Assembly: GCA_949592205.1 (NCBI GenBank)
Contig: CATIUR010000003.1
Location: 19,306,501-19,370,500 of the forward strand
Direction of reading: 5' to 3'
DNA from: Helichrysum umbraculigerum
Taxonomy: Eukaryota; Streptophyta; Magnoliopsida; Asterales; Asteraceae
Length of the DNA stretch: 64,000 nucleotides
Part shown: positions 23,481-34,339 of the stretch, piece by piece
How positions within the stretch are numbered: the first letter of the stretch is position 1
How the letters are laid out: each line of letters begins with the position of its first letter
The notes under the pieces: model-generated
What the model was told of the DNA's origin: nothing
The model's input: the letters and a program-made list of their open reading frames with translations, nothing else
The model's database searches: none
Made by a program: the position numbers and the translations under genes

Positions 23481-24935
23481 CAACTCGAAGCACTTAAACC
23501 TGAGAACATCAAAAATGAGTCCTTGCGTGGCATGGACCAACAATTTGAAACCAAACCTACTGGGGCCAAATACTTCTCTAACCGAATCTGGTTGCCTAGT
23601 TTTGGGAACCTACGAGACTTTGTGATTGACGAAGCTCACAAGTTCAAGTACTCCATACATCCTGGATCTGACAAGATGTATCATAGCATCAAAGAGTTGT
23701 ATTGGTGGCCAAACATGAAAGCTGACATCGCCACATATGTCGGCAAATGCCTCACTTGCTCTAAAGTCAAAGCCGAATATCAGAAACCTTCCGGCTTGCT
23801 ACAACAACCGGAAATCTCTCAGTGGAAATGGGAGAAGATCTCCATGGATTTCATTACAAAACTCCCGAAAACTTCGAGCGGTTGCGATACCATTTGGGTG
23901 ATCGTCGATCGTCTCACAAAATCTGCTCATTTCCTAGCCATCAAAAAAACCGATAAAATGGAACGCCTCACACGAATCTATCTCAAGGAAATTGTATCAC
24001 GACATGGTGTTCCAATCTCGATTATTTGTGACAGAGATAGTCGTTTCACATCTCACTTTTGACAGTCACTTCAAAAATCATTGGGTACTCGTCTGGATAT
24101 GAGTACTGCATATCATCCTCAAACCGACAGCCAAAGTGAACGAACCATTCAAACACTGGAAGACATGCTAGGGGCTTGCGTAGTTGATTTTGGTGCAAAC
24201 TGGGAACATCACATACCATTGTGCGAATTTTCGTACAACAACAACTACCATACCAGTATTGGAGCTGCTCCTTTCGAAGCACTGTACGGTCGTAAGTGCC
24301 GATCACCTGTCTGTTGGACCGAAGTGGGAGACAGCCAACTCACTGGTCCTGAAATCATACACGAAACAACAGAGAAAATCATTGGTATCTAAAACAGACT
24401 CAAAGCCGCACGTGATCGTCAGAAAAGTTATGATGACGTGAGACGCAAACATCTCGAGTTCCAGGTTGGGGATCGAGTACTCTTGAAAGTATCTCCTTGG
24501 AAAGGTGCCATCCGTTTTGGTAAACGCGGGAAATTGAACCCTAGATACATTGGACCTTTTGGGATCCTGGAAAGGATTGGTCCAGTGGCATATCGTTTGC
24601 AGCTGCCACCCGAGCTCAGCAGCGTGCATCCCACATTTCACATTTCTAACCTGAAGAAATGTCTGTCTGATGAGACACTTATCATTCCTCTCGACGAAAT
24701 TCATATCGATGATGAACTCTATTTTGTCGAGACACCAGTAGAAATCATGGACCGTGAGGTTAAACAATTGAAGCAAAGTCGTATTCCCATCGTTAAAGTC
24801 CAGTGGAATTCGCTGCGTGGTCCGGAATTCACTTGGGAATGGGAAGACCAAAATGCGACTCAAGTACCCACAGCTATTCACAGACTCCACTCCACTCCCG
24901 ACTCAGAGCTAAATTTCAGGACGAAATTCTCCTAA
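23481..24935 (+). pseudogene. G1 pol, second part: integrase and chromodomain-like tail
   Basis: Continues the G1 frame exactly when A1 and one caact copy are removed. The HHCC zinc region (23630-23770) is followed by the catalytic D (23845-23860), D (about 24030) and E (about 24137) of the integrase core. A GPY/F-type region and a C-terminal stretch (24745-24840, with V-K-V-Q-W-N-S and E-F-T-W-E-W-E) resemble the chromodomain-like end of Tekay elements. Stops occur at 24060 (TGA where the family has Trp) and 24390 (TAA where the family has Gln). The ORF ends at a TAA at 24933-24935, beside the polypurine tract. Confidence 0.9.
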
Positions 24936-24946
24936 CAAGGGGAGAA
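24936..24946 (+). other. G1 polypurine tract
   Basis: A CAAGGGGAGAA run directly before the 3' LTR start TGTGACACCC. Confidence 0.8.
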
Positions 24947-25781
24947 TGTGACACCCGCCCAATTAGGACTTGTAATTAGTGCCTAATCACATTTTAATAC
25001 GTATAATTAGTTCCGTGTTAGGCTAATTGTATGTATCATTATATATATTGGAATATATATACACGTACGCGATTATATTCAATTGTGCATTTTCATATCG
25101 GGCGGATCCCGATGCATTAATACGGACGTTAGTGAACTCAATTTATTAAATAATATGAAATTATTTAATAAGCATATGTAATTCTAAATATTATTTCGAT
25201 AATATCACGAAAGTATCTCATAGTGTTTAAAATGCTCAGAAACGACCGAAAACGCGTGAAACGCGCCCGATAATCAAATAACAGTCAAAATATATTTTAT
25301 GAATTAAAATATATTATTTTGGATAGAAATCAATTATTTAAAACATCGTATTTCAAATCGATAACAAAAACGTATAATTTAAACATTACGCGACTAAACA
25401 ACCGAAACTCGAAACCGCAAATCAATACCGACACCATAACCAAACATTTTAGAAATGTTTTCCAAGTATTCTAAACAATACTTCAATTCAAACATATCGA
25501 AATTCAATCGTCATTTAAAACATGTATGTATAGCATTTAAATTACAAACGAACGTTTAAACGATCGAGGAAACAAACACCGCACGGAACGCAAACTCGGG
25601 GAACAAAATTTGACAAACCACTCCTTGTGGGGGACCCACAAGGGTCGATTTTTTTTCAGCCCAAACAAGATCCACCATTTGTGGATCTTGTTTCTTGAAT
25701 ATTGATTTTTAATTAAACCACAAAAGATCATAAGCATTTCTTATTCAAATCACCACCTTACACTTTCATTTCCTCTCATCT

Positions 25782-26224
25782 TGTTGGTGCATTTTGTGTG
25801 TCAGTCAGTTGGTCAAACTATTGTAATTGTCAAAGTCAATTAGTCTGCGTATGTAAGTGTTTAGTGTGTATATTCGAGTCTGTAAACGAAATGTAATTAT
25901 ATAGAATATACATGGCGACATGGGCTATGTCGCATTGGGCTGGACCTGCGACGTTGGGCCTAACGTCGCAGGACCCAATAGGTTGATATAAATAGAGTGT
26001 TATAACTCAGAATTAGGGTTGGACTAGTGAGATAGAGAGAGAGCCGTTTTTGTGAGAGAGGAGAGGAGAAAAACGAGTTTGTGATTGTGTTTGTAAAAGC
26101 TTTATACGCAATTGTGAATATATATACAAAAGCTTATAGAAAATGTTTGTGATTGATTGTTTGATTTCCGCGCTTACAATTGATTAAAACGATTCGATCA
26201 GATCTTACGTGTTTGGGACTTTCA
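25782..26224 (+). repeat. C1 5' LTR (443 bp)
   Basis: Contains a perfect inverted repeat, CCTGCGACGTT, 6-base loop, AACGTCGCAGG (25945-25972), just upstream of TATAAATA (25987-25994). Confidence 0.95.
25987..25994 (+). promoter_or_regulatory. C1 TATA box with upstream palindrome
   Basis: TATAAATA begins 15 bp after the 28-bp inverted repeat at 25945-25972. The 3' LTR has the same arrangement with one change in the loop. The solo copy at 48295 has one mismatch in the arms. Confidence 0.75.
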
Positions 26225-26226
26225 AC

Positions 26227-26239
26227 TGGTATCAGAGCC
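26227..26239 (+). other. C1 primer binding site (initiator tRNA-Met)
   Basis: TGGTATCAGAGCC, two bases after the 5' LTR. Confidence 0.9.
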
Positions 26240-26443
26240 GTGAATCAAGGATTCGACGGTTTCGGATCGTCTTTAGAACGTTTTCGGTTTGATTCGCGAA
26301 GGTTTTATTGTTAAATCTTCGCTTCTGGGTTAGTTTGCTTGAAGATTTTGTTTTCTGAAGAGTTTTTCTGGGTTTGTTCATCGTTCGGTTTTCGAAATTC
26401 GTTAGGGTTTCGAAAATTTTCGATTTTAGGGTTTCGGAGCTGC

Positions 26444-26755
26444 TCAGTCGCGTTTTTGCGACATTAGCTGCGACGTCGCTAAGTTCCGCGACGTTACCAG
26501 CGACGTCGCGTGCGACGTAGACTCTCTGACCTAATTTGGTCTCTGCGACATTGCGTTGCGACGGTATACGCTACGTCGTTACTTTGACTCTGCGACATTG
26601 TGTTGCGACGTTATTTGCTACGTCGCTATTTTGACCTTAAGTGGTTACTGCGACGTTGGATTGCGACGTTATATACTACGTCGCATTTTCGATTCTTAAT
26701 TGAGTCATCGGACTTCTGCGATGTACCGCTGCGACGTTGCTAATTTTTCTACGAC
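26444..26755 (+). repeat. GCGAC-rich leader of C1
   Basis: About 310 bp with 12 GCGAC and 5 GTCGC words, often as GCGACGT or GCGACATT, in an otherwise AT-rich region. The core is the same as the arms of the LTR palindrome. Spacing is irregular, so it is not a simple tandem repeat. Confidence 0.8.
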
Positions 26756-27095
26756 ATTACCCTCGCTCTAGATTCGTACAAAAAAAAAAAAGTTTTTTGG
26801 CGGGAAACTCCAAAAAAATTTTGCGTTTTCAAAATTTTTCCATAGGCTTAAAACTGTTCAATTTTAGCCTGAAAAAAATTTTATTTTACCCGACCATTTT
26901 TGGACGTTTTCGGACGAAATTTTAACGGGAAAAACGAGAAAATTTTTGTAATTTCAAATTTTGTTTTTGAGGTTAAAATAGCTTAATTTTAGTGTCGAAT
27001 AAGTTTCGCTATACTCGGGTTGTCTTCGAAATTATTCGAATTCAGTTTTGGAGGGAAAAAATCGCAAGAGGCCGTATCGACGTTCTGGTTGGAAG

Positions 27096-29553
27096 ATGTC
27101 TTCTAACGCTCTTATGCGTTACAATATTGGAGCTGTTAATGAGATTGAACCCCCATGCTTACATTAGATACAGATTATGCTACATGGAGATTTGAGTTCG
27201 AAGCATTCATAGCGTTAAAAAATCCAGATATGTGGAACTCATTGGTTGAAAGATATGAAAAACCACACAGAGGTATGACTCTCGATGAGAGAAAAGCTTG
27301 GGATATTGAAAAGAAAACCCATGCTACAATATTAAAATGTATGTCAAATGAAGTTAAACAATTGTTTAAACATTATGATATTGCATACGACCTCTGGCAT
27401 GCAATTGAGAAACGATGTGGAGGATATGAAAAATATAGGAGAAATAGAGTGGAACTTGTCAAGAAACAGTTTGACACATTTGATTTACTATCAAATGAAT
27501 CTTTAGAAGAACTCTTCAAAAGATATTCCCAACTCGTAGATGAAGTGGCTGATGGAGGAATGGTGCTTAATAATGGAGAAGTAAACAAGAAGTTATTGGT
27601 GTATTAACTAAGGATTGGGATGCCAGGGTATCAACTATGGAAAAAGATCCAGAGATTGAAATCATGGATTTGGAAGAACTCATCGGAAAGTTACAGGCTG
27701 ATGCTCTTGAAATGAAGAAGAAAGAAAAGATGTCAGAGGCTTCCACTCAAAATCCTAGTCTCAATGAAACTTCCAGATCTAAATCCAAGTCAGCTACATC
27801 TCCTTCTGGTAGCACTTCATATGCTTCCTATATCTCTCATACAGCTCCTTCAAAGGCTACTGAGGATCATGCTACAATCTTTGCAGCTTTCCTCAACTCT
27901 TATGAGAATTTTCTTTCCAAGAAGGCTAGTACTCTACAGCTTACTTAAGAAGACTTTGAACAGATTGATTCTGATGATCTCGAGCAGATGGACATCAAAT
28001 GGAGCATGGCCATGATAACCCAAAGAACCAAGAAGTTTCTTCAGAGAACGGGTAGAAAAGACCTGGATGATGATGGTGATACAGGTCTTGGTTTTAATAA
28101 AAGCAAGGTGAAATGCAAAATCTATCAGACTCATGGACACTTTGCTAAGGAATGTGTGAAGGAAAAATATCCTCCATCTGGATTTACTACACCTTCAGCT
28201 CCCAAGACTCCAGAGAAAGATTCAACTTCACAGGCGATGGTGGTGTTTAATCAAGGAACGTTTGATTTTAGTGCGCTTCAAGGAAAGGTTCAACACACTG
28301 CTCTCTTGGCAAAGATACATGAGGTAGAAACAAAACCTGTTTTTAAGTGCTTATCATGTTGATGCTTAACTGGTCAAAACAACAATTTAAAGGGTCTAAT
28401 TGAAAACCTGCAATCAAATCTTGAAAATTTAATGCAGGCAAATAAAATTTTGAAAGTTAATGAAAAGCTTTTTGAAAATAAGTTTAAAGCTGATCAGACT
28501 GCGTTTGAAGAGTTGAAAGATAAAATCCATAGTCAACAAGATGCTATAGATAGTTATTTGAAAGAAATAATTTTACTTAAGAAAGAACTTGCTGACTCTC
28601 AGTCTGAAGTTGTTAATCTTAAAAGGAAAATTTCAAACTTTTCAACATCATCCATTGTTTTTGATCACGTTCTGAAGAAGCAAAAGACGAATACGAAACG
28701 CAAGGTAGGTCTTCCGTATAACTCAGTACCTCCACCTGCTGACTATTCGCCAATGCCTAATCAGGATGAAATCAAAAATTTTGTACCTTGTACTTCATCA
28801 AAAGTAGACACAACAGTTGTTGAGAAACCAGTTAAGGAATCTAAGGAATGTGATAAAGAACCTCCAGTTGGTACTAAGGAGGTAGTTTAGATAGAGGACT
28901 TACATGAAGAGTCTACTATAAGGGTTGAGAAAGTTAATGTCAAACCTGAAAATTTCATCATTACAACTGAAAATGATGATCGTTTGAAATGCAAAGGCAA
29001 AGCTAAGGTTGACAATGAATCCTCAAAAGTTGTAGTTGATAAATCTGAAAAGAATAAACCTTCAACAGCAACTAACTCAACCTCAGGAACATCTACTTCA
29101 ACATGTTCACCAAAGAGTGCATGTTCAACAAATATTCCTGTTCATAGATCTTCTGTGTATTGTCCTCCACCTAAACGATTTGAGGGAACTCATTGGAATC
29201 AATCTTATGTTAAGAGGCGTTCTTGTTTTCGTTGTGGTCAACAAGGCCATATTATTAGGGATTGTGAGTTATTATCCCTAGATAGGTTTGGTAGAGGGAT
29301 GCCAAGAACTTCCTCTTTCAGGAATTCTTTTTCAAAATCTTTTTCAAGGCGTCGTGCGTATTCGCCTGTATCTAGTTGTGCATCAAACTCGCCAGAACCT
29401 ATGGCAAGAGTAAACAAAGTTGTGCCTAGTAGACCTCAAGTTCAACAGCACAACATTGTTGAAAACAAATCGGTCGAACCTAAACAGGTTTGGAAACCCA
29501 AATCCACAAACAACGCATCAATGAAATCTTCTGAGTTTTTTAAAATATCATAA
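27096..29553 (+). pseudogene. C1 gag-type ORF, decayed
   Basis: ATG at 27096 opens a frame that shifts near 27153 (one base lost in a CCCCCA run) and again near 27600. It then runs to TAA at 29551-29553, about 819 codons. The first 170 codons match copia gag (UBN2-type: Y-A-T-W-R-F-E-F-E-A-F). A degenerate knuckle lies at 28110-28155, with Tyr in place of the second Cys. A long coiled-coil-like K/E/L stretch spans 28380-28680. A complete CCHC knuckle (CFRCGQQGHIIRDC) is at 29222-29266. Further stops are at 27946 (TAA), 28360 (TGA) and 28888 (TAG). The protein would bind RNA and form particles; no enzyme domain is present. Confidence 0.82.
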
Positions 29554-31340
29554 ACTCATTGATGTGATGATTATGGATGACCATGTACAACCCAAGTCTA
29601 TCAAGGCTTGGGTGTCCCATAAGTACTGACGTTTAATTGTTTATGGTGGTGCAGTCAGGTTTTTATTAGCTAATATTTTTAGTGACTGCAAGGATGTGAA
29701 TATTTTTGGAAGATTGTTTTCAAAGTGCTCACGTGTGATGATTTTGATTGGATGGATGAGATCATTGATGTTACGAGATGGTAAAAGTGCTAAAAGTGCT
29801 AAAAGGTATTTGACTTGACTTGATATGTGATATGTGATTTTGATAATTATCTATTTTTATTTGTTAGAAATGCAACAGCCATTCTTTGTACTTTTTAGTA
29901 TCAAAGAAATGCAATGTTGCGAAATTTGTTAAAATTAAAAAATACAAAAATATTTGTTTTAAGGTTTAAGGGGATTGCCTTTGACTTAGAATTGCGAAAA
30001 GAATTTGCTGTTCAGGGGGAGTAATTTTAAAAGTTAAAAATTCTGATTATTTGTATCATAAATGTGAACAGCAAGATTCTTATTTCTTGAAAAGATGTTG
30101 GATTGTGTCTGTAAACAACTTGGGATATGATAGTACATCGGGTGACATGCATAGAATTTGAAATTTTAAGGTTTATGTTTGATGTGTCAGTAGGTTTATC
30201 TGGCATATTTAAAATAGCTTCTATAAACATTGGCTGCATCATATGATGTATCAGTAGGCATGGTACACACTGGTTTGTGAGTGAGTAAGAAGTAATAATT
30301 AAAACTTGTCTATTACTTTGTGAAAAATGTTATATGATGTATGACATAAGTCTTAATTGATAAATGAAGGTACTACCATACGCTGTCATAATCATTATGT
30401 AAATGCAAAATTGGCATATAGTATTAATATGATTATTAGCCTAACTAATGGTGACTATTGTTGTACTTACGTACAGACCTGAATCCGTTAGTTATGCAAA
30501 TAGTCTCAAACTTGTTTTGTTCAAACTAAGGGACCCTCAGTTGTTACAGATCTGGGGCCACTAGTATCTTCATAATAGGTTTGATGTATGCCTAAATTTA
30601 AAGGTCAAGTGTATGTTACGAGAAAGCCGAGATAAACTTGGTCTTGTAATCTCTACCTTGTTTGTAAAATATGCAGCGTTATGTGTTTTACTAATGTTTA
30701 TCAGTATATCATATAATAGGTTTCACTAAATTAATATTCATACTAACAATAAAGGTTAGCTCACAGATACGGATGTAATATGTTTAAGTGGACAAACAAT
30801 ACCGATAATCGTCTTGAACTAATTTTTATAAAAGGTGCTTTAAATATGTCAAGTAAATTTAAAGTGGACAAATATACTGGTGATCGAAATAACACTTACT
30901 ATTTCCTAATAATTGCATGTTGGCCTGATATGATCTCTAAGCAGACCTAAAACAATCCTATCCTCAATTTATTTTATGTATTCTTTACTTTTCATTTATA
31001 AAGAAAAATACAAAAAGATTTTATTTCTATGTTATTTTCTTCAAATATCACATATCTTGTTAAAGTCAAATATTGAAGATGTAAAGGATGTCGGTTATTC
31101 TCCGAAGACTGTGAAGATAAATTCTATTGGAGAAGCTGTTGATGATTGAGAAATGGTCACAGAGTTTAAAGATCTTATTGTATGATAAATGTGTGTCAAT
31201 CACATGAATCTGGACATCAAGATTTCTTTGAAGACCATGCTATCTCAATGGGGGAGATTCCGATTGTTGAAGACATGAAAGAGTTTGTTGATGAAGACTA
31301 ATTGAAACTTATTTGACCAAGCTGCTGACAAGGGGGAGTT
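29554..31340 (+). other. C1 noncoding 3' region and polypurine tract
   Basis: AT-rich, no supported gene. GGGGGAG purine runs occur near 30013-30022, 31246-31256 and at the LTR border (31331-31340), the last being the expected polypurine tract. The pol genes have been lost from this place. Confidence 0.65.
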
Positions 31341-31783
31341 TGTTGGTGCATTTTGTGTGTCAGTCAGTTGGTCAAACTATTGTAATTGTCAAAGTCAATT
31401 AGTCTGCGTATGTAAGTGTTTAGTGTGTATATTCGAGTCTGTAAACGAAATGTAATTATATAGAATATACATGGCGACATGGGCTATGTCGCATTGGGCT
31501 GGACCTGCGACGTTGGGCCAAACGTCGCAGGACCCAATAGGTTGATATAAATAGAGTGTTATAACTCAGAATTAGGGTTGGACTAGTGAGATAGAGAGAG
31601 AGCCGTTTTTGTGAGAGAGGAGAGGAGAAAAATGAGTTTGTGATTGTGTTTGTAAAAGCTTTATACGCAATTGTGAATATATATACAAAAGCTTATAGAA
31701 AACGTTTGTGATTGATTGTTTGATTTCCGCGCTTACAATTGATTAAAACGATCCGATCAGATCTTACGTGTTCGGGACTTTCA
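31341..31783 (+). repeat. C1 3' LTR (443 bp)
   Basis: Same length as the 5' LTR with five substitutions by eye. Followed by catct (31784-31788) and then G1 LTR sequence. Confidence 0.95.
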
Positions 31784-33627
31784 CATCTCTCTCTCTAAAA
31801 TCAGTGGAAGAACCACCACAAACCACCACCTTTATCACCTTAAAACCACTATCAAAAGTCCTTGGTTTACTTCGCGGTTTGAAGCAAAAACGATCACCAT
31901 TCGGAGCTACACGTTTCTATCTTTTCGGATTTTTCATACGATCATTGTAAGGATCCCGACACCTTCTAAAAGTACTTTTATTATGTTTATATAGATGTTA
32001 TATTGTTCATACAACTTGTTGATGTCCAAAAATCATAATAAAAAACGTTTTTCGAACACCTAAGAATGAAGGCAGATTCTGTCCCAGAAAATACGTCACA
32101 CAAAAACGTCCATATCTTGAGTTCTAGGAAGAATTAGACAACGAAACACATACCAAAATTTTCGTATGGAAGATATCTACAAAAAGTTCTTCTTTAACCT
32201 CTTCCAGAAATTCACGTATTTTTGTGTAAAGCTCAATCTTTGGACTGAACTTACTTTCGGACCAAAACCGACCACTCTTCGTATTCATTTTTGTTAAAAA
32301 TAGTAAATGAACATATAAAAATACCATAAAGTGCATAAATGAACTAGACATATATGAGGACATATGTGATTTTTGGTTAGGTATGAATCGGACTAGAACT
32401 GGTCCAAATCGAGAGGTTTATCGAGTTCAAAATATGGAAAAATGAATACTAAGGGCTGTTTTGGTATTTTCATAAAACCGACACTTCGGGTTAACCACGA
32501 CACGAAACGATAATTTTTACAAGCTTTATAAACATATTTAAGACTTCCCTAAAAGTTTTAAATTAAACCGAACGCGTCTGACCTTGTAAACGAAAACGAA
32601 CACTTAAACGAAATCGGAAATCACACCTGCGACAATACCATTGTCGCATGAACAGTGTCCGACAATACCTCATTATCGCATGAACAGTGTCCGACAATAC
32701 CCCATTGTCGCATACCTTATTATCGGAATTGATTATCGAATAATTGAGTATTTTCATTATTGTCGCATGAAACCACATAGTTGTAATAACTATTGTCGCA
32801 AAAACTAACACTTTCATACTTGAAACCGTCTGATAATCACTATTGTCTCATGAATAGTAACTTGCTATTGTCTCATGAATAGTGATTCCCGATAATCGCT
32901 CTTGTCTCATGAATAGTAACTTGCTATTGTCTCATGAATAGTGATTCCCGATAATCGCTATTGTCTCATGAATTGTAACTTGCTATTGTCTCATGAATAG
33001 CGATTGTTAGTGTATGGTACCATATGGGATTGACAATCCCCGTCCAGGTTAGCACGCACTAACTGGTCAAACTGACGCATTAGCATTTGTTCATACGAGT
33101 GTAGATTAGGCACTCGCAGGGAGGCACCCTTGCTTAGGCACTTGGTTGTGATCCTGACACCTCAGTTAAGCTCAAACTATGGGCTCATGGCAGTGATATA
33201 CATCTATTTTATTTGCTTGGTTGCAAATCATTGTACTAAATCTTATGGTTCACACATCTATGATTCATCATTATACAAACCTGTGAGCTCACCAGCTTTT
33301 TAGCTGACCTTTTAGTATGTATTCTCAGGTACTCAGCAGCAGTTGGTCTGCTCATATTCAGGATACTTAGCTCGAGTCGCATACAGACATCAGCAGATTC
33401 CCATGCATTACTATATTTTGTAACATAGTTATGCCATAGAATCTCTCATTTTGGCTTACGAGCTTTTGTAACTATTATTACATTGTAAACTTTTATTATA
33501 TCAATGTAATCAGTAAACGACACATATTGAGTCGTTCATTATATATCTTATGTGCTTGTGATATTTGATTAGTCGCGCCCCGACCCGATTCGCTTCCGCA
33601 ACCCAAATTTGGGGGTGTGACAGTATT

Positions 33628-34339
33628 CTAAGTTGTGGTCTGATCAGTAAGTTGTATCATTAGAAACATAATGTTCATCTTACTTTGAACATAATCTATA
33701 TTCATTTCTTTCAATAAAACATATATCTATCAAAATTTGACAAATAATGGTCCTTATCAAAACTAAACCCATGTCTAAATGATTTAATCAGTATTCTAAG
33801 TTGTGATTAAATCAGGAAAATAAAAGGTTCAGCTAGATAAATCTATGAAATTGTCACGTTATGATACTTATATTTTTCTTTTCTGTGGTAAACCAAGAAT
33901 TTGGTTATGTGTTCATAGGGACTTTCACTCCCTGTGATATCATTTAATGGTGGAATATAAATTGATAAACATTCGTTATATTTAATACTTCTTGTATTTA
34001 ATTTGACGGATTTCAAAAATAAATATATTTTGGTACACCGAAAAAGTCGCATTTCTGACATTATCTCTCTTACGTCAGTGCATTTTTTCGGCGCACCTCT
34101 CCCATCACCATTAATGCCACCACTCTTCACCATCATCACCCCTATACCACTAACCACAACCGTCGCCCACGACTCTTCATTCTTAACCACATAATTATCA
34201 AGTTGTGCTCACTATAAAATCAGTGATTTTATCTCACTCTCACTTTTTACGCACACTTGATTTTTGAGTTCTTAAAAATTGAAAAACCTTTCATCTTCAG
34301 AAAACCCTAAAACCTGCAAATCAAAATTCTTTAATTAAA
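33628..34339 (+). promoter_or_regulatory. S1 spacer with promoter-like stretch before the large ORF
   Basis: Noncoding, AT-rich. CAGTATTCTAAGTTGTG occurs at 33621 and again at about 33791. A CTATAAAAT box near 34212-34220 precedes a CT-rich stretch and an A-rich leader up to the ATG at 34340, as in a plant 5' leader. This could drive separate transcription of the ORF, but that is inference. Confidence 0.4.

Larger units (their letters stand above)
25782..31783 (+). mobile_element. C1: gag-only copia derivative (TR-GAG-like), 6002 bp
   Basis: Two 443-bp LTRs (TGTTGGTGCA to GGGACTTTCA), flanked by catct. An initiator-Met primer site, a GCGAC-rich leader, one decayed gag-type ORF and 1.8 kb of noncoding sequence lie between them. 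There is no protease, integrase, RT or RNase H, so it must have moved with enzymes from another element. I count five differences between the LTRs, four of them C/T, about 1.1 percent, so it is one of the younger insertions here. Confidence 0.92.
388..33622 (+). mobile_element. G1: Ty3/gypsy chromovirus, Tekay/Del-like, with nested insertions
   Basis: Bounded by LTRs starting TGTGACACCC and ending GCGACA or GTGACA, flanked by gtatt at 383-387 and 33623-33627. Order: 5' LTR, initiator-Met primer site, pre-gag ORF, gag-protease-RT-RNase H, integrase with a chromodomain-like tail, polypurine tract, 3' LTR. A1 interrupts pol at 7990 and C1 interrupts the 3' LTR at 25782. Removing both restores one continuous gag-pol frame apart from point stops. 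The Tekay call rests on long LTRs, the tRNA-Met primer site and the integrase tail. Confidence 0.9.
24947..33622 (+). repeat. G1 3' LTR, interrupted by C1
   Basis: LTR sequence 24947-25781 and 31789-33622 flanks C1; catct is duplicated at 25777-25781 and 31784-31788. Net length is about 2669 bp against 3265 for the 5' copy. The difference is one deletion whose junction is near 33000, where CATGAATAG joins CGATTGTTAGTG. Confidence 0.92.

Noticed and set aside
24303..24890. 195-aa minus-strand ORF
   Set aside because: Antisense of the G1 integrase, which has clear motifs on the plus strand.
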